NCBI RefSeq assembly: GCF_027489515.1
Contig: NZ_JAIXZS010000108.1
Location: forward strand, 1-34,878
Reading direction: 5' to 3'
Source of the DNA: Novosphingobium sp.
Lineage (GTDB): Bacteria > Pseudomonadota > Alphaproteobacteria > Sphingomonadales > Sphingomonadaceae
Length of the DNA stretch: 34,878 nucleotides
Shown: one piece after another, positions 7,259-16,019 of the stretch
How positions within the stretch are numbered: the stretch's first letter is position 1
Layout of the letters: each line of letters begins with the position of its first letter
Translations under genes and position numbers: made by a program
The notes under the pieces: model-generated
Seen by the model: only the letters and a program-made list of their open reading frames with translations
Told to the model about the DNA's origin: nothing
Databases searched by the model: none

Positions 7259-8833
7259 TTACCGAACGCGGGCCAAGCGGTCCATCCATGGCGCGACAGG
7301 CCCGGTGGCGGCAAGGAAGCTGCGGATCGCTTCTTCGGGTGCCGACAGGCCATCGCCGGCCTCGGCGGAAAGGATCAGTGCCATCGTCGGGCGCGGACGC
7401 AGCAGCAGGCGGTCCTGCATGTTCGCCAGCTTGAGCCGGGTGTTGCTCCCCGTCAGCAGATCGCCCGCGCGCAGCCAGGTGACGGCAAGGCGATGGACCG
7501 GACCGGGGGCCTGAATCACATCGCTCTTGGCATCCTTGAACGCGGCGCCCGGCTCCTCCCACGCCCAGCGACTGCCAAGCGGGAGCGCGCCCTGACCGAA
7601 GCCACCAGCCTCCTTGCCATCGCCCTGCGCCGCATACAGTGCGAAGGACATGTCGACCACGTGGCCCTTGCCATCGCTATAGCGCGCCACCAGCCGGTGA
7701 TCGGCGCCAGAGTGCAGTGGGTGCCATTCGGCCCTTGGCGTGCTGTCGGCGAGATACCAACCCGGGACCTGTGGCAGCGTGATGATCTCGGGCATGGGTG
7801 CAGCGATCCGGCTGGCGGCAGCGCTCCAGGCAAGCCCCGTCAGCGCAAGCGCTGCAATTGCAGCCAATGCAGCCGGAACTGGCAGCGCCATACGCTCCAG
7901 CCGGCCGAGCAGCGGCGAGGACGCAATGACCGAGCCATCAACCAGCGGCGCATCGACCGTCCGGTCGAAAAAGCGCCAGCCCACCGCCATCACCAGCCCC
8001 ATCACGACTGCGAAGAAGACCCAGCCGTAGAAGATATGGTCGAAGCTTGCGGCAAACTCGATCCCGCGCGAGCGCGCGATGTAGATCGTCCCCCATGCAC
8101 GCACGCCGTTCGCCAGCACCGGCACCACCACTGACAGCACCATGAAGCCCGCGCGGCGCCACGCGCTGGCAAAGCACACGTTGGAAACGAGCGCGCCATA
8201 GGCGATCATCGCGATCAGGAACTTCACGCCCGAACATGCTTCCGCAACTTCGAAATAGCCGAAGCGCGTGGTGATGAAGACGCCGTCAATCGTTGCGGGC
8301 ACCTGGCTGAGATCCAGCAGGACCATCGTCAGATTGGCCGTGATCGTCTGCAGAAACGGGATCAGCTCATCGCCGAAGGGCACAAGCGTGAGCATGTAGC
8401 CCAGCGGGAACAGCTGCGCAGCAGCCACGCGCGGCCCCAAGAGCGCCAGCGCCGTCCCTTGCAGCATCACGACAGCGGCGAGCTGCCGCGCAAGATTGAG
8501 CCCGGCAAAGTCGCCCAGCACCCAGAGAAACACCGCGCCGGCCAGCACGACAAGACCCGGCCACCAGGCACGCGGCACGATCGGCGCGGTCTCGGCAGCG
8601 CGCTGCAATGCCAGCCACCCGATAATTGGCGGGATGAGCAGGATATGGTTGTAGGTGGAGCTTTCCCACCACTGCCAGGCCATGTCGCGCCAATCACCGA
8701 GGAACAGGACGAGTAGCGCAAGCCACACCGCGATGAGCCGAATCAGCGGCGCCCGCCAATGCTCCGGCACACGGGCATTGAGGCGTGTCAGCACGCCTTG
8801 GGGCCGCGCCGGAAGCGCGCCTTCAGGCAGCAT
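7259..8833 (-). CDS. xrtA: Exosortase A fused to an EpsI domain
   Basis: XrtA is a polytopic inner-membrane transpeptidase-like protease that recognises the PEP-CTERM sorting signal, cleaves it and passes the protein on for surface attachment. The N-terminal ~310 residues hold about eight membrane helices and the exosortase triad: C200 in EACSGVKFL, R245 in LANGVRAWGT and H266 in FDHIFYGW. The C-terminal ~200 residues form an EpsI-type domain (DUF3485-like; PGWYLADS, then YSDGKGHVVDMSFALY) that other systems encode as a separate gene. I chose the ATG at 8833 (524 residues). A longer frame starts at 9013, but its extra 60 residues are Arg/Trp-rich, lie inside the upstream gene and do not look like the family. 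The chosen start overlaps the glycosyltransferase stop by 11 bases. Confidence 0.93.
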   Translation of the reverse strand: MLPEGALPARPQGVLTRLNARVPEHWRAPLIRLIAVWLALLVLFLGDWRDMAWQWWESSTYNHILLIPPIIGWLALQRAAETAPIVPRAWWPGLVVLAGAVFLWVLGDFAGLNLARQLAAVVMLQGTALALLGPRVAAAQLFPLGYMLTLVPFGDELIPFLQTITANLTMVLLDLSQVPATIDGVFITTRFGYFEVAEACSGVKFLIAMIAYGALVSNVCFASAWRRAGFMVLSVVVPVLANGVRAWGTIYIARSRGIEFAASFDHIFYGWVFFAVVMGLVMAVGWRFFDRTVDAPLVDGSVIASSPLLGRLERMALPVPAALAAIAALALTGLAWSAAASRIAAPMPEIITLPQVPGWYLADSTPRAEWHPLHSGADHRLVARYSDGKGHVVDMSFALYAAQGDGKEAGGFGQGALPLGSRWAWEEPGAAFKDAKSDVIQAPGPVHRLAVTWLRAGDLLTGSNTRLKLANMQDRLLLRPRPTMALILSAEAGDGLSAPEEAIRSFLAATGPVAPWMDRLARVR

Positions 8834-10049
8834 CGGCCCCAGCCTCAAGCGGGCAGCCGAGCATCGCGCGCAAGGGCGCCAGCACGCGGTCCCAGCCGCA
8901 TTCATCCACCACGAAGCGCCGCGCCGAAGCGCCCATCGCCGCGGCCAAGCCGTGATCCGCCAAAAGCGCCAGCGCCCGATCGGCGAGCGCCAGAGGCGCC
9001 TCGGCCAGTGCAAAGTGTTCGCCGTCGGTGCCGCCGATGCCCGTCGCTGCAGCCGGGGTCAGCAGCACCGGCCGCGCCATGGCCATCGCCTCGAGCACCT
9101 TGTTCTGCACGCCGCGCGCGATCAGCAGCGGTGCCGTCACGAGATCTGCGCTCGCCAGCCACGGCCGGACGTCGGGCACTGCGCCTGTCACCATGGTGCC
9201 ATGGATCCCGTCCAGCGCGCGCACAGCCGCCGTCGGCGCGCGGCCGACAATGGCAAAGCGCGCTTGCCGATGCACAGCTCTGACCCGCGGCATGACTTCG
9301 TGCGCAAAGAGTTCCACAGCCGTGACGTTCGGCGGATAATCCATCTGCCCGGTGAACACGATGCAGGGGCCCTCCCCCGCCAATTCAGGCGCGGGGTCTA
9401 CCACCGCCGGATCGAACAGTTCGGTATCGATGCCGTTGCCCAGCGCCCGCACATCTGGCCGCGTAGTGCCGGAAAGTCGGCTTTCGAAGAGTTCGCGCTC
9501 CTCGCGGCTGATCAGCAGGCTGGTCGTCGAGCGACGCGCGACTGTTTCCTCGAAGCGCCGCAGCAACCGCGCCTCGCGGGCGTAGAGCAAGCGGCGCGGC
9601 AGGGCGCCGGTCTGGGCATAGGCTTCGAACTTCGCCGAATCGACGTCGACGAAGTCCATCACCACCCGCCCCCGAAATTCGGGCGGTACATATTGCGCCA
9701 TCTGCACGGAGAACACGAAGATGGCGGATATGGGCCGCTCTGCGAGCACCTGATGTACCCAGCGCTGCAACCTCGACGAGGAAAAGGCGGCAAGGCTGAC
9801 CGGCAGGCCCTGCCCCAGCGCAGCAAGCGCGGCCAGCGGCAGCGGCGCGCTGCGGCGGACGATGCAGTGGCTCGTGGCAAGCGCGGCAACGGAACTTTCG
9901 TGCGCAAGGTCTGCGGCATCATCCGCCAGCGCACCGACATGCACGGGTGCGATCTCTGCGATCCGGCGCAGCAGATGGTTGGACCGGATCTTGTCCCCCC
10001 GGTCGGGCGGAAAAGGCACCCGGTGAGCCAGGAACAGGACCTCGCTCAT
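8823..10049 (-). CDS. Glycosyltransferase, XrtA/PEP-CTERM locus type (TIGR03087-like)
   Basis: A 408-residue GT-B-fold glycosyltransferase, probably adding a sugar from a nucleotide donor to the growing lipid-linked repeat unit at the cytoplasmic face of the membrane. The start MSEVLFLAHRVPFPPDRGDK is characteristic of the sugar transferase subfamily of exosortase loci (TIGR03087). The donor-binding half contains IVFTGQMDYPPNV (an acceptor/donor hinge segment typical of GT1/GT4 relatives), and a later GVQNKVLEAMAMARPVL segment carries the conserved glutamate of the E-x7-E-like donor site. The ATG at 10049 overlaps the FemAB stop (ATGA); a further 21 in-frame residues upstream are composition-biased and were not included. 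It is the only recognisable glycosyltransferase in the window. Sugar specificity cannot be assigned. Confidence 0.9.
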   Translation of the reverse strand: MSEVLFLAHRVPFPPDRGDKIRSNHLLRRIAEIAPVHVGALADDAADLAHESSVAALATSHCIVRRSAPLPLAALAALGQGLPVSLAAFSSSRLQRWVHQVLAERPISAIFVFSVQMAQYVPPEFRGRVVMDFVDVDSAKFEAYAQTGALPRRLLYAREARLLRRFEETVARRSTTSLLISREERELFESRLSGTTRPDVRALGNGIDTELFDPAVVDPAPELAGEGPCIVFTGQMDYPPNVTAVELFAHEVMPRVRAVHRQARFAIVGRAPTAAVRALDGIHGTMVTGAVPDVRPWLASADLVTAPLLIARGVQNKVLEAMAMARPVLLTPAAATGIGGTDGEHFALAEAPLALADRALALLADHGLAAAMGASARRFVVDECGWDRVLAPLRAMLGCPLEAGADAA

Positions 10050-11107
10050 GCGAGTCCTCGCGCGATCAGTGGGCCGACCCGGTTGGCGATCGAGAGCGGC
10101 AGCTTCTGCCACAGCGCGATCTTTGCCTTGTAGCGCGGGCTCAGTGGGTTGACGTCACGCGGCGGCGCGCCGTCGGCGCTCCACACTGCATAGCTCAGCG
10201 GTTGCGGCTCGAAACCCCAGTTGCGCTTGAAATGGTAGGCGCCAGTATCGGTCTTGGAGCGCCCGAAATCGAACCGGTCGCAGCCGCGCCCACGCGCGTG
10301 GCACATCAGCGCGTAGTACATCACATCGTTGGCGCGCAGGCTGCGCGCTGCGAAGACGCCGCCGCCCCAGTAGGGCATCACCGCGCCGCGATGATAAAGG
10401 CTAAGCACCGAAGCAACCGCGCGGCCTTCGTGGAGCACCGTCAGGATGTCGGCATCCTCGCCGAAGGCATCCAGCACCGCCTCGAACAGCGCGCGCGGAA
10501 ACACCGGCGTACCCAGATTGCGCACCGATTCGGCGTAGACGGCGTAATGCCAGTCGCGGTCCTGCCGTTCCCACCCGACGCGCACCTCCATTGCGTTCGC
10601 AAGGCCTTTGCGGACTTCGGCGCGCTGCTTGCGCGGGATCCAGGTGAGCTGCGCTTCATCGTCGGCAGCAAGCGGGGCGACGAAACCGGCATGGCTGTCG
10701 CGCTTGATGTGCCAGGCTGCATCGTCAGGCATCGTCCCGCCACGCAGCTCGAGCGTCGGGCAAGTCAGCCGGCGCGCAAGTTCTGTCGCGGCCGCAAACA
10801 GCTCGGGCGCGGCATCTGCATCACCCAGCAGCCCGCCGCCCACGGCAAAACCGCTCGATACGAGTGCCCGGCCGAACAACGGCGAATGCACGGCATGGAG
10901 GGGCAGGAGCGCGGCAATCGAGTCCTCGCGCTCAGCCAGCAGGACATGCGCAGGATGCCCCGCCGCGCGCGCCACGGCTTCCAGCCACTCCGGCCGGTGA
11001 AACGGAGTCCCGCCATCGGCTTCGCTGACAAAGCGCGCGATCGCGCCGCGATCGCCCGGATCGGCAAGGCGGACCCGGATCAGGGACGGGCGAAACGGTG
11101 CATTCAT
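10046..11107 (-). CDS. FemAB-related acyltransferase, PEP-CTERM locus type
   Basis: A 353-residue protein of the FemAB/BioF2-like acetyltransferase group (a double GNAT fold), matching the FemAB family found in PEP-CTERM/exosortase loci (TIGR03019). Classical FemAB enzymes transfer aminoacyl groups from tRNA to peptidoglycan precursors; the donor for this family is unknown. Visible signature: a second GNAT-like half with EGRAVASVLSLYHRG, then NDVMYYALMCHA, and the C-terminal FDFGRSKTDTGAYHFKRNWG, whose 'G-x-Y-x-FK-x-x-WG' pattern is typical. The start at 11107 overlaps the deacetylase stop (ATGA). A second, different FemAB/GNAT-like enzyme lies at 21224-22279. Likely role: acylation or aminoacylation of the polysaccharide or its lipid precursor (inference). 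Confidence 0.88.
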   Translation of the reverse strand: MNAPFRPSLIRVRLADPGDRGAIARFVSEADGGTPFHRPEWLEAVARAAGHPAHVLLAEREDSIAALLPLHAVHSPLFGRALVSSGFAVGGGLLGDADAAPELFAAATELARRLTCPTLELRGGTMPDDAAWHIKRDSHAGFVAPLAADDEAQLTWIPRKQRAEVRKGLANAMEVRVGWERQDRDWHYAVYAESVRNLGTPVFPRALFEAVLDAFGEDADILTVLHEGRAVASVLSLYHRGAVMPYWGGGVFAARSLRANDVMYYALMCHARGRGCDRFDFGRSKTDTGAYHFKRNWGFEPQPLSYAVWSADGAPPRDVNPLSPRYKAKIALWQKLPLSIANRVGPLIARGLA

Positions 11108-12009
11108 GCCGCGACCTGCCCGGCATCGAGCCGCGCGGCTTCCGCGGCGACTACTGCATCCATCCGCCCCCACGAGAATGCGCGGAGCAGGCGGCTGAGC
11201 TTGGGCGCCATAACCGAAAGATTGGTGTAGTGCCGAAAGCGGGAGCGCAGGGGTGCATCGGTCCGGCGCGGCTGATCTGGATCAACCTCCCACGGATGGA
11301 AATAGAACGCGGCCGGGCGGCTATCGTGCCGGTTTACCCGCTCCACCGCCCAGTGCGAGATGGCGTAGGGCAGCAGCCTGAAAAAGCCGCCGCCGCCTGC
11401 GGCCATCCGGCGTCCGGCCAGTTCCACTGTCGTCACCGGCACTTCGACCAGAGGTGAGCCAGCAACCGGGCGGAACGCAAAGCGCGGCGCCTCCCGCCAA
11501 CCGTAATGATCGTGGACGATCGGTGCGACGCTGGAGGAGTAAGCGTAGCCGTGCCGCGCCAGCACTTCGTGCGCCCACGGCGTGCGCGCATCGATCGAGA
11601 AGCTCGGCGCGCGGTAGCCGGTCACGGCGCTGCCGCTCGTATCTTCGAGCACGCCGCGTGCCCGCGCGATATCTTCGGCAAAGGCCGCCTCGCCCATCTT
11701 GAAGACGCGCTTGTGGTCCCAGCCATGGCTTGCGATCTCGTGGCCCTCGGCAGCAATCCGGCGCATCATCGCCGGGTGCTTCTCGGCTACCCAGCCCAGC
11801 GTGAAGAATGTCGCCTTGACCCCAGCATCGTCAAACAGTGCCAGCACGCGGTCGCAATTCGCCTCGACCCGGCAGTCAAGCCCGTCCCATTCGCCGCGCG
11901 CGATCACATGCTCGAACGCGCCGACCTGGAACCAGTCCTCGACGTCGACCGACATGCCGTTGAGCACTGCACGGGCAGGAAGTGGATGACCAAGATCGGG
12001 GCCGGACAT
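11104..12009 (-). CDS. Polysaccharide deacetylase, XrtA/PEP-CTERM locus type
   Basis: A 301-residue NodB-fold carbohydrate esterase (CE4), of the subfamily seen in PEP-CTERM loci (TIGR03006). It removes N- or O-acetyl groups from sugars of the exopolysaccharide. The metal-binding and catalytic motifs are present: SVDVEDWFQ at ~20-28 (motif 1, catalytic base and metal aspartates D22/D25), HEIASHGWDH at 90-99 (motif 2, metal ligands H95 and H99) and TGYRAPSFSI (motif 3). A late FYFHPWEVD segment supplies the usual C-terminal histidine. No signal peptide is visible, so it would act on a cytoplasmic-side or lipid-linked substrate unless exported in another way. It lies 15 bases after the ATPase stop and overlaps the FemAB start. 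Confidence 0.92.
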   Translation of the reverse strand: MSGPDLGHPLPARAVLNGMSVDVEDWFQVGAFEHVIARGEWDGLDCRVEANCDRVLALFDDAGVKATFFTLGWVAEKHPAMMRRIAAEGHEIASHGWDHKRVFKMGEAAFAEDIARARGVLEDTSGSAVTGYRAPSFSIDARTPWAHEVLARHGYAYSSSVAPIVHDHYGWREAPRFAFRPVAGSPLVEVPVTTVELAGRRMAAGGGGFFRLLPYAISHWAVERVNRHDSRPAAFYFHPWEVDPDQPRRTDAPLRSRFRHYTNLSVMAPKLSRLLRAFSWGRMDAVVAAEAARLDAGQVAA

Positions 12010-12024
12010 GGCCTCAACACTCCT

Positions 12025-13215
12025 TCAAGCCGCGCGGCGCGGAGTTTCGCTTTCGAGCCACTCGATCAGCATCGTCAGCACGTGACGGATCGCCTCCTCC
12101 TGCTCAGCGCCGCGCGCCTCAAGCGCCACGATGCGCTGCTGCAGCGCACCGAGCGCGGCCTCGAGCGCATCGAACCGTGCGTCGGTCGCCGGTGCTGCGA
12201 CCGGCGGTGCAGGCATGTCAGCCAGTTCCAGCACGGCCTTCTGCAGTTCGACAATCTGCTCGGCATGGCCCGAAATCGCTCTCTGCAGCCCCGCCAATCC
12301 GGCAATCGCCGTGGCGGGCAGCTCGGTCTGCGCGGCCGGCAGCGCGTCGGGCGTGATCAGCGGCGCGGGCGCAGGCGCGGGAGCAGCAGGATCGGCCAGC
12401 GTGCCGTCGCGCTCCAGATCGGCAATGACCTCGGCCAGCATGGCGGTATCGATATGCGCTTTCTGTTCGACTGCGCCCATCAGCAGCAGACGGCCAACGA
12501 CCTGGTTGATCCGGCGCGGCAGGCAGCCGGTGACAAGACCCAGATCGGCAAAGACCTGCGCATCGAAAGAGGGGTTGCCGTTCCAGCCGACGCAGGCCAG
12601 CCGGTGCAGCACATAGGGGCCGACTTCAGCAGGCTCCATCGCCTCGAGATGGTGCGTCGCGATCACGCGCTGGCGCAGCTGCTCGAGCCGCGGCGAGTTC
12701 TGCAAAAGGTCGCGGAATTCGGGCTGGCCGAGCAGCAGGATCTGCAGCAGCGGATGCGCGCCAAGCTGGAAGTTGGAGAGCATGCGCAGCTCTTCCAGCG
12801 CCTCGATCGAGAGATTCTGCGTCTCGTCCACCACAAGGAGGCAGCGGCGGCCGGCGCGCGCTTCCTCGTGAAGGAAGGCCTCGATGACCGCGAGTGCGCT
12901 TGCCTTGTCGTGCCCGGCAACCGCAAGCCCGAAAGCACGGGCGGCCATATGGACCATCTCTCCGCCATCGAGCCGGCTCGTCACGATCTGCGCCGCAGTC
13001 AGCCGCTGGCGGTCGATCGTGGCCAGCAGATGTGCCGCAAGCGTCGACTTGCCCGCGCCCACCACGCCGGTGATGACGATGAAGCCTTCGCCCTGCGCGA
13101 GGCCGTAGCCGAGATAGGACAACGCTTTGCGGTGCGTTCCGCTCTCGAAATAGAACTCGGGATCGGGTGTAAGCTGGAAAGGCCGTCCGGTCAGCTGGTA
13201 GAACGTATCGTACAT
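12025..13215 (-). CDS. XrtA-associated AAA ATPase (ExeA/GspA-like) with coiled-coil tail
   Basis: A 396-residue ATPase of the putative secretion ATPase family of PEP-CTERM loci (TIGR03015), related to ExeA. It begins MYDTFYQLTGRPFQLTPDP, the family's hallmark start, so I chose the ATG at 13215 rather than an in-frame codon 105 bases upstream that lies inside the neighbouring barrel gene. Walker A is GVVGAGKST (50-58); Walker B is LLVVDETQNL (126-135). The AAA core ends near residue 270. The rest is a Pro/Ala linker (~275-295) and a ~100-residue segment with heptad-like hydrophobic spacing and alternating charges, probably a coiled coil. Role: probably energising or organising the envelope export complex together with the kinase and barrel (inference). 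It lies 19 bases downstream of the barrel gene. Confidence 0.9.
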   Translation of the reverse strand: MYDTFYQLTGRPFQLTPDPEFYFESGTHRKALSYLGYGLAQGEGFIVITGVVGAGKSTLAAHLLATIDRQRLTAAQIVTSRLDGGEMVHMAARAFGLAVAGHDKASALAVIEAFLHEEARAGRRCLLVVDETQNLSIEALEELRMLSNFQLGAHPLLQILLLGQPEFRDLLQNSPRLEQLRQRVIATHHLEAMEPAEVGPYVLHRLACVGWNGNPSFDAQVFADLGLVTGCLPRRINQVVGRLLLMGAVEQKAHIDTAMLAEVIADLERDGTLADPAAPAPAPAPLITPDALPAAQTELPATAIAGLAGLQRAISGHAEQIVELQKAVLELADMPAPPVAAPATDARFDALEAALGALQQRIVALEARGAEQEEAIRHVLTMLIEWLESETPRRAA

Positions 13216-13234
13216 TGTGGGGGACGCCCTTCTT

Positions 13235-15013
13235 CTAGAATGTGTAGCGCAGACCGACCTGGCCGGTGGCGACCACATCGTCGGCAAAGGCCTTGCGGTT
13301 GAGCGCGTCGAGCCCGGCACCGGCGTTGCCGACGAGGCGCTGCGTAAACTGGTGCGTCAGCCCCGCGTTGACACCGACAGAATTGACATCGCCAAGCTCG
13401 GAGACGCCCGACTTGTACCAGCTGTCGTAGACCGCGACGGTAAACGAGGTGAGCCGGTCGATCGGCCCGGTGATCTGCCCGTTGACGTAGAACGTCTGAT
13501 CGGTGCGGCCGTTGGCGGCGCCAAGGACCGTGCCGCGCGCACCGATGAACTTGCGGCGCAGGTAGCCTGCCCCCACGCCCATGCGCAGCTTGCCGACCGA
13601 ACGGCTGTAGGAGGCAGCCACACCGCGGTTGCGGAAGGCGGCCGAGGCGATCGAGCCGAGCGCGCCATTCACGCAGCCGCCGCCCTGCGCACCGGCCGCG
13701 CAGCCCGAGATATCGCCGCTGAAGGGATTGCGGTCGGCCGTGAAATCGGTCGGCAGCCCGCGCACGGCGTTGCCGACGGTCGAGCCGAAGCCGCTGACGG
13801 CATCGAACACGTCGATCTGCAGCGCGCTGCGGGCATTCGGCGTGTACGATAGCGAGCCATAGTAGGTCATGCTGTCATAGCGGCGACCAACGAAGGCGCT
13901 GAGCGAGGTCCGGCGGCTGGGGCGCCACATCACTCCGACATCCCAGGTCAGCCCGCTCACGTCATAGGCAATCTGGCGCGGCTTCGACTTGTCGGTCACA
14001 TAACGGCCGTCGCTACCGACAACCGGAATGCCGCCCGGCCCGCGCACGGCATCGCGCGAGGAGACTTTGACATCCTGCCAGCCCACATCGCCGATCAGCG
14101 CCAGTTCGGAATTGATCGGCAAGGTCGCCTGCACGCCGGCGCGCAGTTCGCGCACACGCTGGTCGAGGTTCTGGATATCTTCCTGATTATAGCCCGCACT
14201 CGCCGTGAGCCCGATTGGCAACACCGTGCCCGGCGCGACCCCGGCCGAAACCTGCGCCGACTGCGCCACCGAATGGTTGAAGATATCGCCTTGCGGCTGG
14301 GGTTGGCCCGAGGGCAGACCAGTGACCGGCAAGCGCGGCGTGTTCACCTTGGTATAACCGAGGAGATAGGAGCCCTTGACCGCGACTTCGCCGACGTGGG
14401 TCGAAACTGCAGGCCCTGCATAGACCGAATAGACCTGCGCGACGCGGTCACCCGTTTCTACCGAGCCGAGGCGCGAGGCGCCGTTCGCATCGAAGCGGGT
14501 CCGCGTGGCCAGCCCGCCCGCCTCAATCGTCAGTTCGCGCGGGATCAGATCGTGGCGCACGCGGGCAAGACCGGAGACGGTATCGTTGCTGACGATGTTG
14601 CCGCTTTCGGCAAAGCGCCGCTCGTAGCGCACCGAGACCGCGCCTTCGGTCCGGCGCCCGGCCAACGACATGTCGACACCCACCGCCACGCTTGAATAGG
14701 TCAGCACTTCGTGCGTCGGCTCGAGCCGGGCCAGCACGCTCTGGCTGAGCTCGATATAAGGCTGGATTTTCATCCGCCCCGATCCACCCGCACTGCCCAA
14801 GCTGCGCCCGCCCCGGCGCGATGATCCGCCGCGTTCTGCATCGCCCGAAGCAGATGGCGCGCTGTCGCCGCCGGAGATCGCCTCGCTGTCGCCAGGATCG
14901 CCATACGGCAGCGACTGTGCATGCGCGGCGCCGGCAGCCAAGGCCAGTGCAAGGGCGCCGGCAGCAAGCAAGGGGCTTGCAAACACGGGATCAGGAGTGC
15001 GCGCCATGGTCAT
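13235..15013 (-). CDS. Outer-membrane beta-barrel protein, PEP-CTERM system-associated (TIGR03016-like)
   Basis: A 592-residue exported protein. The N-terminus has a signal peptide with a long Ala/Leu core ending in AHA-QS near residue 32. A Ser/Gly-rich low-complexity linker follows (~40-80), then a barrel with many alternating strands, closing on the C-terminal phenylalanine of GLRYTF, the signature recognised by the BAM machinery. It resembles the uncharacterised outer-membrane family of XrtA loci (TIGR03016), which may form the outer-membrane channel or anchor of the polysaccharide exporter; that role is inferred. Two cysteines about a dozen residues apart (DISGC...GGGCVNG, near residue 445) sit in a loop and could form a disulfide. 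The start ATG at 15013 overlaps the kinase stop (ATGA); a second ATG lies two codons later. Confidence 0.87.
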   Translation of the reverse strand: MTMARTPDPVFASPLLAAGALALALAAGAAHAQSLPYGDPGDSEAISGGDSAPSASGDAERGGSSRRGGRSLGSAGGSGRMKIQPYIELSQSVLARLEPTHEVLTYSSVAVGVDMSLAGRRTEGAVSVRYERRFAESGNIVSNDTVSGLARVRHDLIPRELTIEAGGLATRTRFDANGASRLGSVETGDRVAQVYSVYAGPAVSTHVGEVAVKGSYLLGYTKVNTPRLPVTGLPSGQPQPQGDIFNHSVAQSAQVSAGVAPGTVLPIGLTASAGYNQEDIQNLDQRVRELRAGVQATLPINSELALIGDVGWQDVKVSSRDAVRGPGGIPVVGSDGRYVTDKSKPRQIAYDVSGLTWDVGVMWRPSRRTSLSAFVGRRYDSMTYYGSLSYTPNARSALQIDVFDAVSGFGSTVGNAVRGLPTDFTADRNPFSGDISGCAAGAQGGGCVNGALGSIASAAFRNRGVAASYSRSVGKLRMGVGAGYLRRKFIGARGTVLGAANGRTDQTFYVNGQITGPIDRLTSFTVAVYDSWYKSGVSELGDVNSVGVNAGLTHQFTQRLVGNAGAGLDALNRKAFADDVVATGQVGLRYTF

Positions 15014-16002
15014 TCCTTGTACCCGTAGTAGGTGCCGAAGCGGCGCCCGGTGGGCGAGAAACGGGTGCAGTTGAGGAGCAGCTTGATGTCTTCGCAGCCG
15101 GACAGGATGCCCACCGCATCGCGCAGCGCGGCCTCGCCGGTCTGATCGGCGCGCACCACCATCAGCGCCTGGCCGACATGGTGGGCAAGTTCCGACGCGG
15201 GCGATGCCGCAAGCACCGGCGGGCTGTCGAAGATGACGATGCGATTAGGAGATTGCGAGGTCAGCCGAGCTAGCACCTCTGCGGTATAGGCAGAGGCCAG
15301 GAGTTCGGTGTCGTGCCCGGTCGAATTGCCGGCGGGCAGCACGAAGAGCCCAGCAATGTCGGTGCCGATGATGCAGTCCTCGACCGCGATGGCGGGATCG
15401 TCCAGTGCATCCATCAGCCCGCGTCCACCGGGCAGGCCCAGCGCAGAGAGCACGCTCGGCTTGGCGAAATCGGCATCGACGAGAAGGACTTCGGTATCTT
15501 TCTCTGCCGCCATCGACAGCGCGAGATTGACCGCACAGAAGGTCTTGCCCTCGCCCGGGTGCGATGAACAGACGAGAATGCGGTTTCCATGCGGCGCGCC
15601 GCGCCCGGCTCGCGATTCGGCGGCCGTCATCAGCAGCTGGCGCTTCACGATGCGAAATTCCTCGAGCAGGCCCGTGACCGGCCCCTCGGGCTCGATCAGG
15701 CATTGCTCGCGCAGATGCTTGCGGTCGATCGGATGGAACGATCCGCGAAACGACTGCCGCGCCGGGATGCCTTCGAAGGCCGGCGGCGCAAGGCTGGGGC
15801 GCGCCGGCGCAGCAACGCGCTGGACAGGCTGGGCCGGCTCGGCCGCTTCGGAGCTGACCGGAGCCTGCTCGCGCGGCTCAGGCAGCTTCGGTGCTTCCGG
15901 CGCCTGGAAGGCGCGCAGATCGAACGTCCCCGCCGCGCGCTCAATCAGCGAACGCGCCTCGGAGGTGTCCTTGGGTAGCGGGATCTTGCTCTGTTCGGTC
16001 AT
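15010..16002 (-). CDS. Tyrosine autokinase of the XrtA/exopolysaccharide locus (CpsD/CapB-type)
   Basis: A 330-residue cytoplasmic BY-kinase of the PEP-CTERM locus subfamily (TIGR03018). It partners the chain-length protein encoded just upstream and cycles through autophosphorylation to control polysaccharide polymerisation and export. The first ~100 residues are a Pro/Ala-rich disordered lead. Walker A is SHPGEGKT (147-154) and Walker A' is LLVDADF (173-179); a Walker B-like IVIFDSPPVL follows. The C-terminus FGTYYGYKE carries a short tyrosine cluster of three, the presumed phosphorylation site. The ATG at 16002 was chosen because it gives the expected start 18 bases after the upstream stop; the 35 extra in-frame residues upstream are Arg/Cys-rich and lie in the neighbouring gene. 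Confidence 0.92.
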   Translation of the reverse strand: MTEQSKIPLPKDTSEARSLIERAAGTFDLRAFQAPEAPKLPEPREQAPVSSEAAEPAQPVQRVAAPARPSLAPPAFEGIPARQSFRGSFHPIDRKHLREQCLIEPEGPVTGLLEEFRIVKRQLLMTAAESRAGRGAPHGNRILVCSSHPGEGKTFCAVNLALSMAAEKDTEVLLVDADFAKPSVLSALGLPGGRGLMDALDDPAIAVEDCIIGTDIAGLFVLPAGNSTGHDTELLASAYTAEVLARLTSQSPNRIVIFDSPPVLAASPASELAHHVGQALMVVRADQTGEAALRDAVGILSGCEDIKLLLNCTRFSPTGRRFGTYYGYKE

Positions 16003-16019
16003 GATCTTCTCGGGTTCCC

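Noticed and set aside
8834..9013. 60-residue N-terminal extension of XrtA
   Set aside because: It lies inside the glycosyltransferase gene, is Arg/Trp-rich, and would place a long basic segment before the family's normal start.
8655..13302. Very long plus-strand frames (492, 427 and 598 codons) across the eps operon
   Set aside because: These are shadows of the minus-strand glycosyltransferase, FemAB, deacetylase and ATPase genes, all of which have clear motifs. The plus-strand products have no recognisable features and biased composition.
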